Source: an uncultured Bryobacterales bacterium (lineage in GTDB: Bacteria > Acidobacteriota > Terriglobia > Bryobacterales > UBA6623). Taken from it: 6,317 nucleotides of DNA. Location: NCBI GenBank assembly GCA_946887065.1, contig CAMPKL010000233.1, positions 1 to 6,317 on the forward strand. Direction: 5' to 3'. The notes under the pieces were generated by a model. It ran no database searches, had not been told where the DNA came from, and worked only from the letters and a program-made list of their open reading frames with translations. This document shows positions 1 through 5,139 of this stretch, one piece after another. The position numbers were made by a program, and so were the translations under genes. The stretch's first letter is position 1. The number at the start of each line of letters is the position of its first letter.

Positions 1-408
1 ACGCAACAGCAACTGGCAGACGCGATCGCGGTTGGCCAGTTCACGCCCGGCCCGGTCCTCACCACCGCCACCTTCATCGGCTACGTGCTGTTAGGCTGGC
101 CCGGCGCCGGCGTTTCCACCTTGGGAATCTTCCTGCCGTCGTTCGTCTTCGTCGCAATCCTCAACCCGATCATCCCGCAACTTCGCAAGTCGCATTGGTC
201 CGCCGCATTCCTCGACGCCGTCAATGCCGCCGCCCTTGGCCTGATGGCCGCCGTGGTCGTGGAACTCGGCCGCTCCACGCTGATTACCTGGCAAGCCGGA
301 GTGATCGCCGTTGCGGCCGCCGTCGCGGTGTTCTTTCTGAAGATCAACTCCGCCTATCTCGTCATCGGCGGAGCTCTCTTGGGCTGGTTGTTGTTCCAAC
401 TTTCCTAA
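1..408 (+). CDS. chrA: Chromate transporter (CHR/ChrA family), C-terminal part; 5' end outside window
   Basis: The reading frame is open from the first base and ends in TAA, giving 135 residues with no start in view. Residues 12-19 read GQFTPGPV, followed by TTATFIGY; this is the signature of the second half of CHR-family proteins, which are inner-membrane carriers that export chromate in characterised members. After it come about four hydrophobic stretches: a segment around residues 28-55, an Ala/Val-rich segment around 74-95, and two closely spaced ones from about 98 to the end, as expected for the C-terminal membrane bundle. Family proteins are usually around 400 residues in the fused two-domain form, so most of the gene, or a separate short partner gene, lies upstream. 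The family call is firm. Chromate as the actual substrate is inferred from the family, and many environmental homologues are untested. The gene symbol is given on family grounds only. Confidence 0.9.
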   Translation, partial: TQQQLADAIAVGQFTPGPVLTTATFIGYVLLGWPGAGVSTLGIFLPSFVFVAILNPIIPQLRKSHWSAAFLDAVNAAALGLMAAVVVELGRSTLITWQAGVIAVAAAVAVFFLKINSAYLVIGGALLGWLLFQLS

Positions 409-530
409 GCCCCTCCATCACGACGTCGCCCAACCCGAGCAGGCGGCGCAAGCCCCTGGTCCATGCCGCCGGAGCGGCGCCGCGTCTTGACCCACGACCC
501 CTCCATCGCTAAGCTCCTTCCAGGCTTTGC

Positions 531-1253
531 GTGTGCCGCTTGCTCAAACCGGTCTCGGCCCTCGTTCTCGGAATCGCCCTAGCAGGGCTGAACGATCTCC
601 ATGGGCAGCAGGCAGCTGAACCGCCCGAGTCCGACCTCCAACGCCAAATCCGCGAAGCCAAAGAACAAGGCTTGGAAAAGATCGATCTCGGCCTCACCAT
701 CACCGAGCCAGGCTTTATCCGTTCGCTGGATGTCGCGGTCGATAACTACGACATAATCATCGCCACCGCCGCCGGCCGCGACGTCGTACTGTATGACGGC
801 GATTACGCACGGATTACAACCTGGTACAAGTTCCGCACGAATCGCTTCATCGTCCGACAAAAAGACCGCCTAACCCACCGGTCTTCGCGCATGGCCAAGC
901 GCCCTCTGAGTTCGTTTCAGCTCCCGCCCTCTTTGCTCCCACTGGCGCCGCAGGAATTTCTGTTGGGCATGCCCGGCGGAACGGTGAGTGTCGACGGGAT
1001 ATCACTCAAGCACAGCGCTGATGGAGCCCCGCGGTTTGAGATGGGATCCACCTACCTTCTCATCGCTCAATTCACGGACCTGGAGGACCGCGTCGCCGTC
1101 CTGCCCGCCTTGGGTCATTGCGTCTTTCTCATCAGGGGCGACGAACTGGTCCCCGTCATTCCCTCTACTCGCAATCCCCTCGCCTTCGACATCCTGGCCC
1201 TGTATCGGGGTTCGCTGACGCGCCTTGAGTTCGCACTCTCCCTACGCCCCTAG
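531..1253 (+). CDS. Hypothetical secreted protein (240 aa)
   Basis: I do not recognise a named family. The predicted protein begins with a basic residue pair region (Arg3, Lys6), then a hydrophobic core at about residues 8-20 and a likely signal-peptidase I site near residue 25 (LHG before QQ), so it is probably exported. No Cys sits at the cleavage site, so it is not an obvious lipoprotein. Residues 34-50 are charged and probably helical. The rest looks beta-rich: hydrophobic strands alternate with Gly and Asp turns around residues 66-90 (LDVAVDNYDIIIATA) and again at 146-200, where GMPGGTVSVDG is followed by STYLLIAQF. Small exported proteins of this look are common in Acidobacteria, which is an impression and not a match. 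The GTG start is chosen because it gives the full signal peptide; the in-frame TTG at 540 is an alternative. No clear Shine-Dalgarno precedes either one. The gene stands 122 bp after the transporter gene and 61 bp before the next gene. Confidence 0.72.
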   Translation: MCRLLKPVSALVLGIALAGLNDLHGQQAAEPPESDLQRQIREAKEQGLEKIDLGLTITEPGFIRSLDVAVDNYDIIIATAAGRDVVLYDGDYARITTWYKFRTNRFIVRQKDRLTHRSSRMAKRPLSSFQLPPSLLPLAPQEFLLGMPGGTVSVDGISLKHSADGAPRFEMGSTYLLIAQFTDLEDRVAVLPALGHCVFLIRGDELVPVIPSTRNPLAFDILALYRGSLTRLEFALSLRP

Positions 1254-1314
1254 TGCGCGGGAGACCGCCAACAACCCCTGCAACACAATCGCTTCGCCGT
1301 GAATCCACATCTTG

Positions 1315-1626
1315 ATGCGTCCGCAACACGCCACCGACAAGATCATCGCCCAGGAAGCGATCTTTCCGCTGCACGGCGAAGAGTCCGGGGAAAGCGTGAC
1401 GCCGCGTCGTCCGGCCCTTTATTTGGATACCGATTCCAAGTTCCGCTGGTACGAGGAAGGCGAGTCCACGGACGCCGCCGGATCCAGTTTGCGGACCGCG
1501 ATTGAAGCCGCCCGATTGAAATGGCCGCAGTTTCAGGTCGTCATGCTGCAAGGCAAGCCGGTTGAGCACCTGCGCGAATCCGACATCCCCAACCACTACG
1601 CAGCCGACGAACTCGACGCAACCTAA
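1315..1626 (+). CDS. Hypothetical protein, copy A of a paralogous pair (103 aa)
   Basis: This is a small soluble protein with no signal peptide or membrane segment and no recognised named domain. Its core, residues 36-83, aligns without gaps to residues 33-80 of the protein at 1941-2255, with 23 of 48 positions identical by hand count. Shared landmarks are LD, RWYEE, TDAA, SLR, AI and WP. The pattern (strand, RWYEE turn, helix from SLR to WP, strand) suggests a small alpha/beta fold. The two proteins differ most in their N-terminal 30 residues and C-terminal tails, although both tails are acidic (ending in ADEL- and DEEL-type segments). The start is ATG 1315; the TTG directly before it at 1312 is possible, and an in-frame TGA at 1300 rules out anything further upstream. 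No Shine-Dalgarno is visible. The stop lies 15 bp before the next gene. The paralogy supports this as a real gene; the function is unknown. Confidence 0.8.
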   Translation: MRPQHATDKIIAQEAIFPLHGEESGESVTPRRPALYLDTDSKFRWYEEGESTDAAGSSLRTAIEAARLKWPQFQVVMLQGKPVEHLRESDIPNHYAADELDAT

Positions 1627-1629
1627 AAC

Positions 1630-1637
1630 GGAGGTGA
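1630..1637 (+). promoter_or_regulatory. Strong ribosome binding site (GGAGGTGA) for the Rho-N-like protein gene
   Basis: GGAGGTGA is close to a perfect anti-16S complement, and its GGAGG core is 7 nt from the ATG at 1642. It contrasts with both flanking paralog genes, which have no visible Shine-Dalgarno, and suggests that the middle protein is the best translated of the three. Confidence 0.85.
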
Positions 1638-1641
1638 GATC

Positions 1642-1944
1642 ATGCCAGACGCATGGAGCGACAAGGACGAAAGGCAGTACGAAGAGGTCAAACAGAGCGC
1701 GTTAGATCATGGCCGCTCAGCGGACCGAGCCAAGGAGATCGCCGCCCGCGTCGTCAACAAACAGCGGCGCAAAGAAGGTCGAACTCCCAACGAGCGGACG
1801 CAGGGCACCGGCAACCCGAATACGTCTCTTGAATCGCGGTCCAAAGACGAACTTTACAACCGCGCCAAGCAGCTCGGGATTGCCGGCCGCAGCAAGATGA
1901 ATAAGGAGCAACTCGCCGCCGCGGTGCGTCGCGGTTCAAAGTGA
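1642..1944 (+). CDS. Small Rho-N-domain protein, of the type often labelled plasmid stabilisation protein (100 aa)
   Basis: This is a highly charged, soluble protein in two parts. Residues 4-46 (from AWSDKDERQYEEVKQSALD to QRRKEGR) form a helical region that recalls ChaB-like small proteins. A Gly/Asn/Thr-rich linker at 47-62 contains RTQGTGNPNTSLE. Residues 67-96 (SKDELYNRAKQLGIAGRSKM plus NKEQLAAAVR) match the Rho termination factor N-terminal/SAP-like helix-extended-helix fold, which binds nucleic acid in Rho. Close relatives with the same SDKDERQYE, TQGTGNPNTSLE and RSKMNK motifs are widespread on bacterial chromosomes and are commonly annotated as plasmid stabilisation or Rho-N proteins, from memory and without a tested function. 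The plasmid label is therefore not evidence of a plasmid or a toxin-antitoxin pair. The start is secured by the strong ribosome binding site. The last 4 bp overlap the start of the next gene. A nucleic-acid-binding or nucleoid-associated role is inference. Confidence 0.88.
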   Translation: MPDAWSDKDERQYEEVKQSALDHGRSADRAKEIAARVVNKQRRKEGRTPNERTQGTGNPNTSLESRSKDELYNRAKQLGIAGRSKMNKEQLAAAVRRGSK

Positions 1945-2255
1945 CGAAACATGCCAAGAAGGACCCCATCGCCCGGGGGGCCGTGGCGCCCACGAAGCCC
2001 GAGGAGCGCCGTGCCGAGCCGAGGTTCGCCCTGCTTTTCTTGGATGAAGATGCCATGTACCGCTGGTACGAAGAGGACCGGCCCACGGATGCCGCCGCCC
2101 CCAGCCTACGCCAAGCGATCGCTGCCGGGATGCTGTTGTGGCCCAGGCTCGAGATACTTGAGATTCGCGGCGAGGCCGTCGCCTGGTTTGAACCCGAACA
2201 GTTTGAAGAGACCTATGCGGACGAAGAACTTCAAGAGTTGACCGACAGCCAGTAG
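1941..2255 (+). CDS. Hypothetical protein, copy B of the paralogous pair (104 aa)
   Basis: This gene is the diverged sister of the one at 1315-1626. Residues 33-80 carry the same landmarks in the same spacing (FLDEDA, YRWYEE, TDAA, SLRQAI, LLWP). The Lys/Arg-rich N-terminus (about residues 2-28) and strongly acidic C-terminus (about 84-99, EPEQFEETYADEELQE) lie outside the shared core. There is no signal peptide, membrane segment or cysteine. The start is GTG 1941, which shares GTGA with the stop of the preceding gene. That geometry and the absence of a Shine-Dalgarno suggest translational coupling to the Rho-N-like protein. The ATG at 1951 lies in another frame and is not the start. The function is unknown; the shared operon hints that copy B acts with, or is dosed relative to, the middle protein, which is inference. 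Confidence 0.82.
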   Translation: MTKHAKKDPIARGAVAPTKPEERRAEPRFALLFLDEDAMYRWYEEDRPTDAAAPSLRQAIAAGMLLWPRLEILEIRGEAVAWFEPEQFEETYADEELQELTDSQ

Positions 2256-2326
2256 AACGCGCGCTCTCCATGCAACACATCCCGCACCGCCGCGATCCAC
2301 GAAACTGTTGGTCATCGGCTGAACTT

Positions 2327-2331
2327 GAGGT
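2327..2331 (+). promoter_or_regulatory. Ribosome binding site (GAGGT) that sets the transglutaminase-like start
   Basis: GAGGT ends 7 nt before the TTG at 2339. The in-frame ATG at 2270 has no comparable site, and the 23 residues between them (with HRRDPRNCW) do not look like this family. The site therefore favours TTG 2339 as the true start. Confidence 0.6.
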
Positions 2332-2338
2332 CTCCCCG

Positions 2339-3154
2339 TTGCAAATCCGTCTCGGCTACGAACTAATCTACCAGTGTCCCCAGCCCACGCCGATGCTGTT
2401 GATGCTCAATGTCCATCCGAGCCGCGCGCACGACCTGGTCATTCCCGACCAGATCACCACGAATCCCTACACGCCGGTCTCAAGCTATCACGACAGTTTC
2501 GGCAATCTTTGCAGCCGCATCGTCGCGCCGCCCGGAGAAATTACTATCTCCACCGACGCGCTGATCAATGACAGCGGACTGGTCGAAGCCCAAGACCGCT
2601 CCGCCATCCAACACGAAGTCGAAGATCTTCCGTCCGAGACGCTCGTTTATCTGCTCGGCAGCCGCTACTGCGAAACCGACTTCCTATCTGAAACCGCGTG
2701 GGCGCTCTTCGGACTAGCCCCCACCGGATGGGCACGCGTGCAAGCCATCTGCGACTACGTCCACAACCATGTCGCGTTCAACTACCAGAACGCCAACTCC
2801 GGAAGGACCGCATGCGGAGCTTTCAACCAAGCCACCGGCGTCTGTCGTGACTACACTCATTTGGCGATCACTTTCTGCCGCTGCATGAACATCCCCGCCC
2901 GCTATTGCACCGGCTATCTCGGGGACATTGGCGTTCCGCCGGCCGGCCCTATGGACTTCGCCGCCTGGTTCGAAGCCTACCTCGGCGGCCGCTGGCACAC
3001 ATTTGATCCGCGCAACAACGTGCCGCGCATCGGCCGCATCCTCATGGCGACGGGCCGCGACGCCGCGGATGTCGCCATCAGCAACACCTTCGGCCCGAAC
3101 CTGCTCAAGAGCTTTAAAGTTCACACCGACGCTGTCACGACCGCGTCAGCTTGA
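2339..3154 (+). CDS. Transglutaminase-like family protein (271 aa)
   Basis: The protein has the two-part layout of bacterial transglutaminase-like proteins. An N-terminal beta-rich region comes first (about residues 1-80; MQIRLGYELIYQCPQPTPM, then NVHPSR and YHDSFGN). The papain-like core follows at about 130-230. The core holds the Cys motif GVCRDYTHLAI (Cys169), the following CMNIPARYCTGY, and AWFEAYLGGRWHTFDPRNN with Asp223. The tail PRIGRILMATGRDAADVAI and NTFGPN is conserved in the group as I remember it. The usual HAW motif reads AAW here (Ala208), so the canonical His is absent; His220 lies nearby. Known relatives act as amide or peptide hydrolases or have no tested activity, so the substrate is unknown. 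There is no signal peptide, and cytoplasmic location is likely. The TTG start rests on the ribosome binding site and on family fit; ATG 2270 would give 294 residues. It follows the small-gene cassette by 83 bp and precedes the PAP2 gene by 49 bp. Confidence 0.88.
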   Translation: MQIRLGYELIYQCPQPTPMLLMLNVHPSRAHDLVIPDQITTNPYTPVSSYHDSFGNLCSRIVAPPGEITISTDALINDSGLVEAQDRSAIQHEVEDLPSETLVYLLGSRYCETDFLSETAWALFGLAPTGWARVQAICDYVHNHVAFNYQNANSGRTACGAFNQATGVCRDYTHLAITFCRCMNIPARYCTGYLGDIGVPPAGPMDFAAWFEAYLGGRWHTFDPRNNVPRIGRILMATGRDAADVAISNTFGPNLLKSFKVHTDAVTTASA

Positions 3155-3203
3155 CGTCCTATCATCAACAACGAAGCAGAATGCCCTTCCGCTCTCCCTC
3201 GTT

Positions 3204-4157
3204 GTGACCGATCGCCTCACTCCGCTCGACCGCCTTCTCGTCGGCTATACAGCCTTCGTCGCGCTCTTCATCGCGTTGACTTTTGCCACCGTCCGCCGCC
3301 CAGTCGAACTGCTCGCGGCGCATATCGGCATCATCGCCTTCATCCTCTGGCTGCCCGCTCGCGGCGCTGCTTGGGAACGCCGTAAGCCCGGGGAAACCCT
3401 CTCCTGGACCGTCTTGCGCCAGTCCCTGCGGTTTCTGCGGCACATGTATCCGCTGGGGCTGGTCATCTTCTATTTCGAAGAGGTCCGCTACTTCGTCAAC
3501 GCCCTGTGGCCCGGCAATCCTTACTGGTTCGAGCCCTATCTCTTCGCCGCGGACAAAGCGCTTTTCGGCGGCTCGCCCGGCGTCTTGCTCAACCCCTTCG
3601 TGGGTATGCCGCAAGACGAAATCATGCACTTCTTCTACTTTTCGTATTACTTGGTCGTCCTCGGCGGCGGCTGCTACGCGTACGCCGGGATACCGCTGTC
3701 CAAGAATCCGCCCGCCCCCGGCTTCGAACTTGCCATCACCTCGGTGACCGCCTCGTTTCTATTCGCTTTCGTCTGGTATCCCTACTTGCCCGCGCGCGGA
3801 CCTTGGGAAACGCCCGAACTCATGGCCGGTCTCACCCCGTTCCGAGGCATTCTCTTCACGCCCTGGATCGAGACGATCATCGCCCACGGAGCGGTCTCGG
3901 GCGCCTGCTTCCCCAGCGGACACGTCGCCGGAACGTTCGGCATGAGCTTCGGCCTATTGCCGAACCATCCCCGCGCCGGCAAACTCTGCCTCTTTCTCGC
4001 CGTTGGAATGGCGGCCGCTTGCCTTTACACCCGTTACCACCACGGGCTCGACATCCTCGCCGGCGCCGGCTGCGCCGGACTCGGCTACGCTTTCGCTCGG
4101 GCCGTTACCCGCTCACCTCGATCATCGCCTTCAGCACGCCGGACTCCGGACGCGTGA
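3204..4157 (+). CDS. PAP2-superfamily membrane phosphatase (317 aa)
   Basis: This is a polytopic membrane protein with hydrophobic segments at about residues 10-30, 38-51, 82-95, 130-162, 176-195 and 262-300. Two phosphatase motifs are clear: PSGH at 237-240 within GACFPSGHVAG, and RYHHGLD at 277-283, where His279 and Asp283 have the H-x3-D spacing. The short Arg-Tyr-His form and the segment YPYLPARGP (197-200 into the next turn) resemble the inositol-phosphorylceramide-synthase-like branch (PAP2_3) more than classic PAP2 proteins; no KxxxxxxRP motif is seen. Members remove or transfer phosphate on lipid substrates at the membrane, with the catalytic residues facing outward. The substrate here is unknown. 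GTG 3204 is chosen because it directly precedes TDRLTPLDRLLVGY, an ordinary beginning; the frame stays open upstream only as an overlap with the transglutaminase-like gene. No Shine-Dalgarno is visible. The last 17 residues (Arg/Ser/Pro-rich) lie within the antisense overlap with the dehydrogenase gene. Confidence 0.87.
   Translation: MTDRLTPLDRLLVGYTAFVALFIALTFATVRRPVELLAAHIGIIAFILWLPARGAAWERRKPGETLSWTVLRQSLRFLRHMYPLGLVIFYFEEVRYFVNALWPGNPYWFEPYLFAADKALFGGSPGVLLNPFVGMPQDEIMHFFYFSYYLVVLGGGCYAYAGIPLSKNPPAPGFELAITSVTASFLFAFVWYPYLPARGPWETPELMAGLTPFRGILFTPWIETIIAHGAVSGACFPSGHVAGTFGMSFGLLPNHPRAGKLCLFLAVGMAAACLYTRYHHGLDILAGAGCAGLGYAFARAVTRSPRSSPSARRTPDA
4105..4157. other. Convergent overlap of two coding ends (53 bp)
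   Basis: The PAP2 gene (plus) and the zinc dehydrogenase gene (minus) both code through this segment. The dehydrogenase reads its final, family-typical residues (ending LKAMIEVSG) here, whereas the PAP2 product reads only VTRSPRSSPSARRTPDA. The overlap leaves no room for a conventional bidirectional terminator between the two stops, and the two transcripts would be complementary at their 3' ends. Confidence 0.85.
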
Positions 4158-5133
4158 AAGTCTCAAACTCGCCCACCACATCGTCGAACGACGTCCGATG
4201 GGTAATCCACGGATCCGTATCGATCACGCCGTTCTCGATCAAGTCGATGATGCGCGTGAAGTTTTCCGGCACCGCATTTCGCGATGCTTTGATCGTCATC
4301 TCGGGCCGGTGCATGAACCGCTGCTCGAAGGCCAACTCCTGCGTCGTGATGCCCACATAAACCAATACGCCGGTCTGCGCCACGTAATGCAGCGAGTCGC
4401 ACATCGACTTCTTGACGCCCGTCGCATCGGTCACCACCGCATAGCGTTCGCCGCCGGTCAATTCGTTGATCCGCTGCAGGTCCGATGCGTCGCCCTTGGC
4501 CAACAGCGTGTGCTCCACGCCGTACTGCTTCTTGCAAAATTCCAGCCGCGACTCGACCACGTCCATCACCGTCACGCGGGCGCCGGTCAGCCGCGTAAAC
4601 TCCAGCGTCGCCAACCCAATGGGTCCGGCGCCGATAATCAGCACCTGATCGCCTTCCTTCGGCTGGCCGCGGTCCGTGCAGTGGCAGCCGATCGCCAATG
4701 TTTCCACCAACGCCAACTGTTCCAACGAAAGCTTCTTCGACGGATGCAACTTCTCCGCGCGAATCAAGAACCGTTCGCACAACCCGCCGTCGATCATCAC
4801 GCCGATGACCTTCAGGGTCTCGCAACAGTTCGTGGCGCCCTTGCGGCAGGCGTAGCAGTGCCCGCAGTTCATGTACGGCTCAACGGAACACTTGTCTCCC
4901 GGCGCCACATTCTCAATCCCTTCGCCGACCTTGAGCACCGTCACGCCTAACTCATGACCAATCACGCGCGGGTAGCTGAAGAACGGCATCTTGCCCAAGA
5001 ATCCGCTGTAGTCCGTTCCGCAGATTCCCATGCGGTTCGTCTCAACCAGAACCTGTCCAGGCCCAGGCGAACCGGGCTCGTCGATCTCGACGTACGAAAA
5101 ATGCTTCGGCTCTTCGAGTCGAATGGCTCTCAT
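4105..5133 (-). CDS. Zinc-dependent medium-chain alcohol/polyol dehydrogenase (342 aa)
   Basis: This is a full-length MDR-family dehydrogenase. The GroES-like catalytic half has ligands for the catalytic zinc at Cys38 (GICGTD), His60-Glu61 (GHE) and probably Glu144. The structural-zinc lobe has Cys90, Cys93, Cys96 and Cys104 in the standard C-x2-C-x2-C-x7-C spacing. The Rossmann half has GAGPIG at 168-173 and Asp191 at the end of the second strand (VTVMDVVESR), which favours NAD over NADP. Segments FFSYPRVIGHE, TNCCE, VIGVMIDGG and SRNAVPENF recall the LgoD (YjjN) L-galactonate oxidoreductase and related sugar-acid or sugar-alcohol dehydrogenases, so a sugar derivative is a reasonable substrate guess, not a proven one. 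The start ATG has a good ribosome binding site (GAGGAG, 9 nt spacing), which lies inside the end of the upstream hydrolase gene. The two genes are 6 bp apart and probably co-transcribed. Confidence 0.93.
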   Translation of the reverse strand: MRAIRLEEPKHFSYVEIDEPGSPGPGQVLVETNRMGICGTDYSGFLGKMPFFSYPRVIGHELGVTVLKVGEGIENVAPGDKCSVEPYMNCGHCYACRKGATNCCETLKVIGVMIDGGLCERFLIRAEKLHPSKKLSLEQLALVETLAIGCHCTDRGQPKEGDQVLIIGAGPIGLATLEFTRLTGARVTVMDVVESRLEFCKKQYGVEHTLLAKGDASDLQRINELTGGERYAVVTDATGVKKSMCDSLHYVAQTGVLVYVGITTQELAFEQRFMHRPEMTIKASRNAVPENFTRIIDLIENGVIDTDPWITHRTSFDDVVGEFETFTRPESGVLKAMIEVSG

Positions 5134-5139
5134 CTGTTC

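Noticed and set aside
410..507. A 10-bp direct repeat (cccctccatc at 410-419 and 498-507) and a possible GC stem (443-449 with 477-483) between the transporter gene and the next gene
   Set aside because: The repeat is short and the stem has a 27-nt loop with no T-run after it, so neither an attachment site, a mobile element end nor a terminator can be supported.
1165..1596. A 143-codon minus-strand open frame
   Set aside because: It spans antisense two plus-strand genes, one of which is supported by a paralog, and shows no domain or ribosome binding site.
1642..2255. A toxin-antitoxin pair formed by the Rho-N-like protein and copy B
   Set aside because: The 4-bp overlap and small sizes fit, but neither protein shows a known toxin or antitoxin fold, and the plasmid stabilisation label is only a database habit.
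3506..4360. A 284-codon plus-strand open frame
   Set aside because: It is out of frame with the PAP2 gene and very rich in Arg; the PAP2 frame holds the membrane segments and catalytic motifs.
4003..4950. A 315-codon plus-strand open frame
   Set aside because: It lies antisense to the zinc dehydrogenase gene, which carries all expected motifs. The product is rich in His, Arg and Gln with no domain, as expected of a GC-rich antisense shadow.
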